From Nonomuraea turcica (GTDB lineage Bacteria > Actinomycetota > Actinomycetes > Streptosporangiales > Streptosporangiaceae), in the NCBI RefSeq assembly GCF_030718205.1, contig NZ_JAUZQF010000010.1:359146-423145 (forward strand): 64,000 bases of DNA, read 5' to 3'. The notes beneath the pieces are model-generated. The model had not been told where the DNA came from. It did not search any database and saw only the letters and a program-made list of their open reading frames with translations. The translations under genes and the position numbers were made by a program. Positions 17,137 to 24,797 of this stretch are shown here, in pieces (the stretch's first letter is position 1; each line of letters starts with the position of its first letter).

Positions 17137-17796
17137 TCATGACCGGCTGCGCGGCACGACCAGGCCCGTCTCGTACGCGGTGACGACGGCCTGCGTCCTG
17201 TCGCGCAGCCCGAGCTTGTTCAGAACTCGGCTGACGTGGGTCTTGACCGTCTCCTCCGTGACCACCAGCCGGACCGCGATCTCCGGATTGGACAGCCCCT
17301 CGGCGACCAGCCGGAGCACCTGCGTCTCGCGCGGCGTCAGCGTCGACAGCGCGGGTGCCTGCGATCTCGGGCCGAGGCGGGCGAACTCGCTGATCAGCCG
17401 CTTGGTGACCGCCGGCGCCAGCAGTGCCTCGCCGGCGGCGATCACCCGTACCGCGTCGAAGAGCCGCTCGGCGGTGACGTCCTTGAGCAGGAAGCCGCTG
17501 GCCCCGGCGCGCAACGCGTCGTAGACGTACTCGTCCAGGTCGAACGTCGTCAGGATGAGTACCCGCGGCCCGTCCGCACCGGCCCCGGCGAGCTGCCTGG
17601 TGGCCTCGATCCCGCCCATGCCCGGCATGCGCACGTCCATGAGCACGACGTCGGGGGCCAGCTCCCGGCAGATCCGCACCGCCTCTGCCCCGTCGGCTGC
17701 GGTCCCGGCGACCTCGAAGTCCGGCTGGGTGTCGAGCAACTCGGCGAACCCGGTCCGGACGACCAGGTGATCGTCGGCGATGACCACACGGATCAT
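17137..17796 (-). CDS. LuxR/NarL-family response regulator
   Basis: A 219-residue two-component regulator. The receiver domain has acidic pocket Asp8/Asp9, phosphoacceptor Asp54 in VLMDVRMPG, and Lys in LLKDVTAE. The C-terminal LuxR HTH contains LTPRETQVLRLVAEGLSNPE and TVKTHVSRVLNKLGLRDRTQ. The sensor gene upstream overlaps it by 4 bases, so they form a pair. The divergent ABC operon at 19387-22666 is the obvious candidate target, since this kind of kinase often controls an adjacent DrrA-type ABC transporter. Confidence 0.94.
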   Translation of the reverse strand: MIRVVIADDHLVVRTGFAELLDTQPDFEVAGTAADGAEAVRICRELAPDVVLMDVRMPGMGGIEATRQLAGAGADGPRVLILTTFDLDEYVYDALRAGASGFLLKDVTAERLFDAVRVIAAGEALLAPAVTKRLISEFARLGPRSQAPALSTLTPRETQVLRLVAEGLSNPEIAVRLVVTEETVKTHVSRVLNKLGLRDRTQAVVTAYETGLVVPRSRS

Positions 17797-19277
17797 GAGG
17801 CGCTGGCGTCCTTTCCTGTCACGGGGGCGTTGGCGGTCACGGGGCCGTTGCCCGTCATGGACGCGTCGTCGGCGTCCTTTCCGGGCAGGCGTGCCTCGAC
17901 GAGGAAGCCGCCGCCGGGCGCGGGGCCGGTCCGCAACTCGCCACCCACGGCCACGGCACGCTCCCTCATACCCGCCAGGCCATGGCCGGCCTGGTTCCCG
18001 CCGGACGGTCCCGGCCCGTTGTCGCGGACCATCACCCGCAGGGCGTCGTCAGCGTAGTGCAACTCCACGTCCACGGCCGCACCGGGCGCGTGCCGCCGCG
18101 CGTTGGTCAGCGCCTCCTGGATGATCCGGTACGCCGCCAGCTCCACCCCCGGGTCGAGCTCGACCGGCGCGCCGCGGAGTATCAGCCGAGTCCCGGCACC
18201 CGACGCCTCGCGTGACTCGTCGAGCAACTCGTTGAGCTCGTGCAGGCGCAGGCCCGGCTGCGGCCGCCAGGTCGCCTCCGCCTGCGCGTCCTCGCGCAGC
18301 ACGCCGAGCAGCCGCCGCATCTCGGTCAGCGCCGCCCTGGCAGTGTCGCCGATCGCCAGCAGCCGCTCAGCGCCGGCAGCGGGCATCCCGGGGACGGCCA
18401 ACCGGGCGGTCTCCGCCTGAACGGCGACCATGGAGATGTGGTGGGCAACGACGTCGTGCAACTCCCGGGCGATGCGGGCCCGCTCGCCACGGGCGGTGTG
18501 CTCCAGCAGGCTGTCCGCGACCACCTGCCGCGCGGCGGTGTCGGCCATGGCCTTGCCTCGGGCCCGGCGGGCGATCCCGGCCAGCGCGGCCGCAGGGGCC
18601 AGGCAGGCCGCCAGCAGTGTCAGGACCCAGACCTGGCCGCCGCCTGTCGCGCCGGCGAGCTCCAGCGCCACGGCCAGCACCGGGAACGGCACGGTGACGA
18701 GCACAGCCGGGGTCGGCGGACCATGGCGGCCGCACCGATAGGCGGCGATCAGCTGCGCGATCAGGCCGGCCACGGTCAGCGTGTGGAAACCCGTGATCGA
18801 CAACACACTCGCCACGCAGATCAGGACGGCGGCCACGAGCGGCTGCGACCACAGCAGCGGGAGCGGAAGCGTGGTGGCCAGGGCGAGCAACGCGAAGATC
18901 ATGATGTTGAGAGGCGGGTCGCCAGAGCCGGTGCGCGGCCCGAAGGCGGCCTCCACCGGCGCCGCCTCGCCGGCACCCATCGGCTCACGGCGACCGTCCC
19001 CCGTCGACGTTCCTGTGGGCGGCGCGTCGGTGGCGCCGGTCGGGGCCAGGCCACCGGTGCGGGTCGCCGGATCGCCGGCCGACGCTCCGGTGCGGGCCGC
19101 CGGATCGCCGGCCGGGGCGCTCACCGTGTGGCCGATGACCGGCTGCGTCTCGCTGCCCCCTCCGATCGACTCGGCCAGCGCGAGCAGCACGAGCAGTGCA
19201 AGCAGCACTCCGACGGCCAGGTCCCGGTGTCCTCGCCAGGTCCAGCCCCGGTCTCGTGCGCGCTCCACGAAAGCCAT
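17793..19277 (-). CDS. Sensor histidine kinase (HisKA_3/NarL-partner type) with repeat-bearing sensor loop
   Basis: A 494-residue kinase. Phospho-acceptor His lies near residue 274 in RIARELHDVVAHHISM (HisKA_3 type), and the HATPase domain has IIQEALTNARRHAPG and DNGPGPSGGN with GHGLAGMRERA. The N-terminus has one membrane helix (about 18-38), then a roughly 75-residue Pro/Ala/Gly/Thr-rich outer loop, then four or five more helices (about 120-240). In the loop, an AGDPA-RTG unit repeats with an 11-residue period, matching a 33-bp repeat at 19055-19113. I use the ATG at 19277; the open frame continues to 20801 but lies over the divergent ABC genes. The ribosome site is weak. The C-terminus is also repetitive (NGPVTANAPVTGK). 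Confidence 0.88.
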   Translation of the reverse strand: MAFVERARDRGWTWRGHRDLAVGVLLALLVLLALAESIGGGSETQPVIGHTVSAPAGDPAARTGASAGDPATRTGGLAPTGATDAPPTGTSTGDGRREPMGAGEAAPVEAAFGPRTGSGDPPLNIMIFALLALATTLPLPLLWSQPLVAAVLICVASVLSITGFHTLTVAGLIAQLIAAYRCGRHGPPTPAVLVTVPFPVLAVALELAGATGGGQVWVLTLLAACLAPAAALAGIARRARGKAMADTAARQVVADSLLEHTARGERARIARELHDVVAHHISMVAVQAETARLAVPGMPAAGAERLLAIGDTARAALTEMRRLLGVLREDAQAEATWRPQPGLRLHELNELLDESREASGAGTRLILRGAPVELDPGVELAAYRIIQEALTNARRHAPGAAVDVELHYADDALRVMVRDNGPGPSGGNQAGHGLAGMRERAVAVGGELRTGPAPGGGFLVEARLPGKDADDASMTGNGPVTANAPVTGKDASAS

Positions 19278-19386
19278 TGTCACGGTCCCCGCCGTATCCT
19301 GGCATCCCTCACACGAGGGACCCCCCGTAGCTGCCGCCAGTGACGACGCAGATCGCTCCGCCGCGTGACGACCACGGCCACGCCGG

Positions 19387-20322
19387 ATGCCTAGTCTGCC
19401 TGGCGTGGAAGCAACCATCGAAGTCAGCGGGCTGCGCAAGCGGTTCGGCCAGACCTTGGCGCTGGACGGGATGACCTTCACCGTCCGCCCCGGCCAGGTC
19501 ACCGGTTTCGTCGGGCCGAACGGCGCGGGCAAGTCCACCACGATGCGGGTCGTGCTCGGCTTGGACGCGCCCGACGAGGGCCACGCCCTGATCGGCGGGC
19601 GACCGTACCAGAGCCTGCCCACCCCCCTGCGCCACGTCGGCGCGCTGCTGGACGCCGGCGCGCTGCAACCCAGCCGCACCGCGCGCAACCACCTGCTCTG
19701 GCTGGCCCACTCCCAAGGGCTGGCCGCCGGCCGGGTGGACGAGGTACTGGCGCAGGTCGGCCTGCGCTCAGCGGCGAAGCGCAAGGCGGGCGGATTCTCC
19801 CTGGGCATGCGCCAGCGCCTCGGGATCGCCGCGGCGCTGCTCGGCGACCCGCCGGTGCTCATGCTGGACGAGCCGTTCAACGGCCTCGACCCCGAGGGCA
19901 TCGTGTGGATCCGCGGCTTCCTGCGTTCGCTGGCCGCCGAGGGACGTGCCGTGCTGGTGTCCAGCCACCTGATGAGCGAGCTCCAGGACACCGCGGGCCA
20001 TCTCGTGGTGGTGGGCCGGGGCCGGGTGGTGGCGGACACCAGCGTGGCCGATCTGATCGCGGCCGCGTCCGACGGCCGGGTGACCCTGCGTACGCCGGAA
20101 CGGCCGGCGGCGATGCAGGCCCTGGCCCAGGCCGGTGGCACGGTCACCGTCACCGACCGCGACACGCTCACCGTGTCCGGGCTGGCGGCCGAGCACATCG
20201 TGCGCTTACTGGGCGCGCAGTCGATTCCGTTCTCCGAGGTGAGCGCGCACCGCGCGACGCTGGAAGAGGCGTACCTGGACCTCACCAGGGACGCGGTCGA
20301 GTTCCGTGGAGCGGCCCAATGA
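19387..20322 (+). CDS. ABC transporter ATP-binding protein (DrrA/bacitracin-export type)
   Basis: A 311-residue single-domain ATPase. It has Walker A GPNGAGKST (about 47-55), signature FSLGMRQRLGIA, Walker B LMLDEPFNGLDPEG and the switch SSHLMSEL. The C-terminal 90 residues match the extra domain of DrrA-like exporters. It is the first gene of a three-gene operon with two permeases, overlapping the next start by 4 bases. A GTG at 19405 is an alternative start. Substrate may be a lipid or antimicrobial peptide, inferred only from family and the neighbouring two-component system. Confidence 0.9.
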   Translation: MPSLPGVEATIEVSGLRKRFGQTLALDGMTFTVRPGQVTGFVGPNGAGKSTTMRVVLGLDAPDEGHALIGGRPYQSLPTPLRHVGALLDAGALQPSRTARNHLLWLAHSQGLAAGRVDEVLAQVGLRSAAKRKAGGFSLGMRQRLGIAAALLGDPPVLMLDEPFNGLDPEGIVWIRGFLRSLAAEGRAVLVSSHLMSELQDTAGHLVVVGRGRVVADTSVADLIAAASDGRVTLRTPERPAAMQALAQAGGTVTVTDRDTLTVSGLAAEHIVRLLGAQSIPFSEVSAHRATLEEAYLDLTRDAVEFRGAAQ

Positions 20323-21893
20323 GCACTGTCACCCCCTACCGCTCGGACCTGCGGCCCGGGCGCGACGGCTTCGCGCAGTTGCTGCGCGCCGAGTGGACCA
20401 AGTTCCGCACCGTCCGCGGCTGGGTGGCGGGCACGGTGGTCACGGCGCTGCTCATCATGGGGCTCGGGCTGCTGTTCGCCACGGGCAGCCACTCCTCCTG
20501 CATGAAGGGGCCGGTCGAGGTGCCGTGTCCCGCCCCCATCCTGGGACCCGGCGGCGAGGCGGTGCGGGACAGGTTCTATTTCGTGCACCAGCCGCTGGAC
20601 GGGGACGGCAGCATCACCGTACGCGTGAACTCCATGACCGGCCAGATCCGCAAGCCCGACGCCACTCCCGGCGTCAGGAACGTCGTCACGGGTGTCGTGC
20701 CCTGGGCGAAGGCCGGGGTCATGATCAAGGAGAGCACCGAGCAGGGCGCTCCCTACGCGGCGGTGATGATGACCGGCAGTCACGGCGTGCGGATGCAGCA
20801 CAACTTCACCAAGGACGTGGCGGGCCGCCCGGGCGGCGTGTCGGCGCAGTCCCCACGCTGGTTGCGGCTGACCCGCACGGGCGACGCGATCACCGGCGAG
20901 GAGTCACCCGACGGCAGGCAGTGGACCCGGGTCGGCACGGCCCGCCTGGCCGGGCTGCCCACTCAGGCCCGGATCGGGTTGTTCGCCGCCTCCCCCGGCG
21001 ACCTGACGGTGACGCGGAACACCATCGGCGGGTCCACCGCGGCGTCCCGTTTCACGGAGGCCACCGCCGTCCTGGACGAGGTCGGCGTGCGGGGAACGGG
21101 AACCGGCGGCACGTGGAAGATCGACGACATCGGAGTCACGACCGGCCTCGACGGTGTGACGCCCCATCACCCGGGCAGGCTGGAGCGCTCCGGGGGCACG
21201 TTCACCATCACCGGAGTCGGCGACATCGCGCCGATCACCGAAGAAGGCACCGTCGAACGCACGCTGACCGGCACGATGTTCGGGCTGATCGTAGTGATCG
21301 TGGTGGCGGTGCTGTTCGTGACCGCCGAGTACCGGCGGCAGCTGATCCGCACGACGTTGCTCGCCAGCCCGCGGCGCGGCCGGGTGCTGGCGGCCAAGGC
21401 CGTCGTGATCGGCACGGTGACCTTCGTCGCCGGGCTGGCCGCCACCGCCGTCACGCTGCCGATCGGCCGGCAAGTCCTGCGGGGCAACAACATCTACACG
21501 CTCCCGGTGTCCGCGCTCACCGAGCTGCGCGTCGTCGCCGGCGTCGCGGCGCTGCTCGCCGTGGCCGCCATTTTCGCCCTCGCCCTCGGCTCGTTGTTCC
21601 GGCGCAGCGCAATGGCGGTCATCGTGGCGATCGCGGCGATCCTGGTCCCGTACGTGCTGGCGACCGCGTCCATCCTGCCCGAGTCCGTGTCGGACTGGCT
21701 GCTGCGGGTCACGCCTGCCGCCGGGTTCGCGATCCAGCAGAGCATCCCCGAGTACCCACAGGTGACCGCCCACTACGCGCCGGTGGCCGGTTACTACCCG
21801 CTCGCGCCGTGGGCCGGTTTCGCCGTGACATGCGGGTACGCCGCGCTGGCCCTCGCGCTGGCCGTGCACCGGCTGCGCCGGAGCGACGTATGA
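20319..21893 (+). CDS. ABC transporter permease with inserted concanavalin-like extracytoplasmic domain
   Basis: A 524-residue protein. After one membrane helix (about 30-52) comes an outer region of about 250 residues (roughly 60-310), then five or six helices at the C-terminus starting at FGLIVVIVVAVLFVTAEYRR. That last part is a normal ABC-2-type permease (TAEYRRQLIRTTLLASPRR, FRRSAMAVIVAIAAILVPYV). The outer region has the beta-rich pattern of DUF1349/LamG-like domains: DGSITVRVNSM, WAKAGVMIKEST, YAAVMMTGSHGVRMQHN, PRWLRLTRTGDAITGEESPD, ARIGLFAAS. These motifs are typical of carbohydrate-binding jelly rolls. The start ATG overlaps the ATPase stop (ATGA). The domain may sense or bind a glycan or cell-envelope ligand; that is inference. 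Confidence 0.85.
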   Translation: MSTVTPYRSDLRPGRDGFAQLLRAEWTKFRTVRGWVAGTVVTALLIMGLGLLFATGSHSSCMKGPVEVPCPAPILGPGGEAVRDRFYFVHQPLDGDGSITVRVNSMTGQIRKPDATPGVRNVVTGVVPWAKAGVMIKESTEQGAPYAAVMMTGSHGVRMQHNFTKDVAGRPGGVSAQSPRWLRLTRTGDAITGEESPDGRQWTRVGTARLAGLPTQARIGLFAASPGDLTVTRNTIGGSTAASRFTEATAVLDEVGVRGTGTGGTWKIDDIGVTTGLDGVTPHHPGRLERSGGTFTITGVGDIAPITEEGTVERTLTGTMFGLIVVIVVAVLFVTAEYRRQLIRTTLLASPRRGRVLAAKAVVIGTVTFVAGLAATAVTLPIGRQVLRGNNIYTLPVSALTELRVVAGVAALLAVAAIFALALGSLFRRSAMAVIVAIAAILVPYVLATASILPESVSDWLLRVTPAAGFAIQQSIPEYPQVTAHYAPVAGYYPLAPWAGFAVTCGYAALALALAVHRLRRSDV

Positions 21894-22666
21894 GGCGGGC
21901 GATCCACGCCGAGTGGACGAAACTGAGCACCGTCCCGGGGCCCGGCTGGCTGCTGGCCGGGGTGGTGGTGCTCACCGTGGCACTCAGCGCCGCGGCCGCC
22001 ACTACCGTGACCTGCGCGTCGGCCGGCTGCGGCCATGACGCCACCCGGCTCGGCCTCATGGGCGTGCAGCTGGGCCAGGCCATGGTCGCGCTGCTGGCCG
22101 TCCCGGCGGTCTGCGGCGAGTACAGCACGGGCCTGATCCGCACCAGCCTCGCCGCGATGCCGCGCAGGACCACCCTGCTGGCCGCCAAGGCGAGCGTACT
22201 CACCGGCCTGACGCTAGCCGCCGGAACGATCGCGGTGCTCGGATCCGTGCTGGCCGGGCGCCTGCTCCTGCCGTGGAGCGGCTTCACCGCCGAACACGGT
22301 TACGCGCCTCTGTCCCTGGCCGACGGGCCGACGCTGCGCGCCGCCGTCGGCTCGGTGCTCTATCTCGGGCTGATCGCCCTGCTCAGCGTGGGCGTCGCCA
22401 TCGCGGTACGCGACTCCGCGGCGGCCACCGGCGTCGTGCTCGGCCTGCTCTATCTGTTCCCGATCGCCATCCGCATGGTCGCCGACGAGGACACCCAGCG
22501 TTTCCTCTGGAGCATCTCGCCGACCAACGCGGGACTGGCCGTCCAGGCCACCACCGACACCGCCGTTCTGCCCCTCGGTCCATGGGCAGGGTTGGGCGTG
22601 CTCGCCGCGTGGGCGGCCGCGGCGTTGCTGACCGGCTGGCTGCTGCTGCGGAGCCGTGACGCCTGA
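21890..22666 (+). CDS. ABC transporter permease (ABC-2-like)
   Basis: A 258-residue membrane protein with about six hydrophobic segments. It opens with AIHAEWTKLSTVPGPGWLLA and has the ABC-2 features VCGEYSTGLIRTSLAAMPRR and LLAAKASVLTGLTLAAGTIA, parallel to segments of the preceding permease. The ATG overlaps that gene's stop by 4 bases. It lacks the large outer domain, so the two permeases may form an asymmetric channel with the ATPase. Confidence 0.88.
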   Translation: MRRAIHAEWTKLSTVPGPGWLLAGVVVLTVALSAAAATTVTCASAGCGHDATRLGLMGVQLGQAMVALLAVPAVCGEYSTGLIRTSLAAMPRRTTLLAAKASVLTGLTLAAGTIAVLGSVLAGRLLLPWSGFTAEHGYAPLSLADGPTLRAAVGSVLYLGLIALLSVGVAIAVRDSAAATGVVLGLLYLFPIAIRMVADEDTQRFLWSISPTNAGLAVQATTDTAVLPLGPWAGLGVLAAWAAAALLTGWLLLRSRDA

Positions 22667-22682
22667 CCGAAAATCGTGCGCG

Positions 22683-23987
22683 TTAACCCCCGACGCGGGC
22701 GGCCAGCTTGCGATGCTCGGCGGAGCGCAGCACGCGGGCCGCCTCCTCGGCCGATGCCGCGGGCGCCTCGGTCAGCAATCCCCTGGCCTGCTTGAGCGTG
22801 AGCAACCGGGTCACCGACTGGTCGAGGCGCTCCTTGCTGATCCGCCCTGACTTCACCGCCGCCAGCACCGCCTGGTAGGCCTTGGGCAGGTCGTTCGGCA
22901 TGAGCAGCAGGTCAGCGCCGGCCAGCACGGCGCGGACCGCGATCTCGCCGTCGTTGTATTTCTGCCGCACGCCGGCCATGTTGAGGGCGTCCGTGGAGAT
23001 CACGCCCTTGAAGCCGAGCTTCTCCCGAAGCAGGCCGGTCAGGATGGGCTTGGACAACGTGGCCGGGTCGCCCGACGGGTCGAGCTTGGGGAAGACGATG
23101 TGGGCGCTCATCACGGCGTCCACCCCGGCGTCGATCGCGGCCTTGAACGGGGGCGCGTCGATACGCTCCCACTCGGCCTTCGAGTGCTTGATCACGGGCA
23201 GGCCGGTGTGGCTGTCGACGGTGGTGTCGCCGTGGCCGGGGAAGTGCTTGGCGGTGGCGGCCACCTTCGCGTCGGCGAACCCCTTGACCGCCGCCTCGAC
23301 CATCGTGGCCACCTGCTTCGGGTCCTTGCCGAACGCCCGGGGGCCGATGACCGGGTTATTCGGATTGACGTTCACGTCGGCGACCGGAGCGAAGTCCAGG
23401 TTGACGCCGAGCGCACGCAACTCCTCGCCGGTGGCCTCGGCCACGGCACGCGACAGCTCCGCGTCCTTGGTGGCGCCGATCTGGGACGCACCGGGAAAGT
23501 CCGTCATGAGCGCGGACATCCGCGACACCAGGCCGTTTTCCTGATCGGTGCCGATCAGCAGCGGGACCTGCTTCGACGCCCGCTGCATGCCGTTGGTGAG
23601 GCCGACGACCTGGCCGACGCTCTTGACGTTGTGCGGGAAGAGGATCACGCCCCCAAGGTGGTATTTGGCGATCACCTTGGCGGGGGTCTGGGCGGCGTAT
23701 CTCGCCTGATTCTCGCCCGAGGCCGTGTCGGCGGACGAGCCATACAGGACGGGCATGAACAGCTGGCCGACCTTCTCCTCGACGCTCATCTTCGACAGCA
23801 CGCGCTCGACCGGATCCGGCTGGGCCTGCGCTTGGGACGAGCTCTGCGTGGGGGGCGCGGGCGGTGCGGCCTTGCCCCCGATCGGGGTCGCCCCCGCCGC
23901 GCCGCCGCCATTGCCGCAGGCCGCCAGAGCGATCACCAGGAGGCTTGCCGTACCGATCCGTCGAAGCATGCCTCCAAAGGTATCCAT
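22683..23987 (-). CDS. GH3 beta-N-acetylhexosaminidase-like lipoprotein (NagZ group)
   Basis: A 434-residue exported lipoprotein; lipobox ALAAC with Cys24. It is a single-domain family-3 glycoside hydrolase with LLIGTDQENGLVSRM, KHFPGHGDTTVDSH (Lys247-His260, with the Asp258/His260 dyad of NagZ-type enzymes) and nucleophile Asp333 in VISTDALNM. It should release N-acetylglucosamine from peptidoglycan or chitin fragments outside the cell. That fits the GlcNAc phosphotransferase genes 0.8 kb upstream on the same strand. Start: MDTFGG at 23987 is used; MLRRIG at 23969 has GGAGG too close. A longer open frame to 24209 only translates a 36-bp tandem repeat and precedes the signal peptide, so I reject it. 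Confidence 0.92.
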   Translation of the reverse strand: MDTFGGMLRRIGTASLLVIALAACGNGGGAAGATPIGGKAAPPAPPTQSSSQAQAQPDPVERVLSKMSVEEKVGQLFMPVLYGSSADTASGENQARYAAQTPAKVIAKYHLGGVILFPHNVKSVGQVVGLTNGMQRASKQVPLLIGTDQENGLVSRMSALMTDFPGASQIGATKDAELSRAVAEATGEELRALGVNLDFAPVADVNVNPNNPVIGPRAFGKDPKQVATMVEAAVKGFADAKVAATAKHFPGHGDTTVDSHTGLPVIKHSKAEWERIDAPPFKAAIDAGVDAVMSAHIVFPKLDPSGDPATLSKPILTGLLREKLGFKGVISTDALNMAGVRQKYNDGEIAVRAVLAGADLLLMPNDLPKAYQAVLAAVKSGRISKERLDQSVTRLLTLKQARGLLTEAPAASAEEAARVLRSAEHRKLAARVGG

Positions 23988-24113
23988 CCGACGACCCTGC
24001 TGGGCCGGCGCGCAAGCGAAGCGCCCCGCTACGCCCGACCCGCCCGTTTCCGCGCCCAGCGAAACCCACCGGGCCGGCACCACGCGGACGCCCACCGCCG
24101 CAGACCAGCCCAG

Positions 24114-24221
24114 CCGCTCACACAAGCAACCAGCCCCAGCCCAGCCCGGCCGCTCACATAGGCAACCAGCCCCAGCCCAGCCGGACCGCTCACACAAGCA
24201 ACCAGCCACAGCTCAGGCCGG
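24114..24221. repeat. Three tandem 36-bp repeats
   Basis: Units at 24114-24149, 24150-24185 and 24186-24221 each begin CCGCTCACA and contain GCAACCAGCC; they differ at a few bases. A degenerate fourth unit follows to about 24260 (CCGCTCAGCAAGCAG). Because 36 is a multiple of three, the minus strand reads as a 12-residue repeat (AGCLCER-GW type), but nothing suggests translation. Confidence 0.85.
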
Positions 24222-24434
24222 CCGATCCGAGCCGAGCCGCTCAGCAAGCAGCGCGCCACAGCCCGATGCGGCCGAGCCACCCCGGCCGGTGAGAGCAGGC
24301 CGGTGAGAGCAGGTCAGCGACCACGCAGGCCGACGACGGCGCGCCCGCTACCACGCAGACCGACGACACCGCGCCCGCGACCACGCGGACCTACTACCAC
24401 GTCCACGACCGCAGACCGACGGCACCACGCCCAC

Positions 24435-24740
24435 GGCAGCGGGCCGACGATCACGGCGGCGGACGACCGACAGCGGGCCGACGACAGCGGGCCGGCGATC
24501 ACGGCGGCGGACGACCGACAACGGGCCGACGACAGCGGGCCGACGACAACGGGCCGACGACAACGGGCTGGCGACAACGGGCCGGCGACAACGGGCTGGC
24601 GACAGCGCGTCCACGACAGCGGGCCGGCGACAGCGCGTCCACGACAGCGCGTCCACGACAGCGGGCCGGCGACAGCGCGTCCACGACAGCGCGTCCACGA
24701 CAGCGGGCCGGCGACAGCGGGCCGGCGACAGCGGTCGGCG
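24435..24740. repeat. 14-bp tandem repeat array, 16 contiguous units plus a 48-bp higher-order repeat
   Basis: From 24517 to 24740 there are 16 units of 14 bp, each starting GACA, in three main forms: GACAACGGGCCGAC, GACAGCGGGCCGGC and GACAGCGCGTCCAC. The last two alternate in a pattern between 24601 and 24712. Before this, 24435-24482 and 24483-24530 form a 48-bp repeat that joins the same unit to GATCACGGCGGCGG. The 14-bp period does not keep a reading frame, which argues against coding. Confidence 0.85.
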
Positions 24741-24797
24741 GTCACGGCGGACGGCCGACGTGCTGCCATCCCGAGCCGGAAGAAGCGTCGCGGGCCG

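Larger units (their letters stand above)
23988..24797. other. 810-bp gap without a convincing gene, dominated by tandem repeats
   Basis: Between the GH3 start and the ptsI stop there is no open frame with plausible codon use or domain content. The sequence is repeat-rich throughout, with a 36-bp array at 24114-24221 and a 14-bp array at 24435-24740 described separately. All frames across it give Arg/Pro/Ala-rich repeats of changing frame. The GH3 promoter should lie near 23988-24110, but no clear -10/-35 pair is visible to me. Confidence 0.75.

Noticed and set aside
19278..20801. Extension of the histidine kinase frame by 508 residues
   Set aside because: It covers the divergent ATPase and permease genes and has no domain content; the kinase has its membrane helix right after the ATG at 19277.
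23988..24209. N-terminal extension of the GH3 lipoprotein by 74 residues
   Set aside because: It translates the 36-bp repeats and would bury the lipoprotein signal peptide internally.
24435..24740. CRISPR array
   Set aside because: The 14-bp units are contiguous without spacers, and no cas genes are near.
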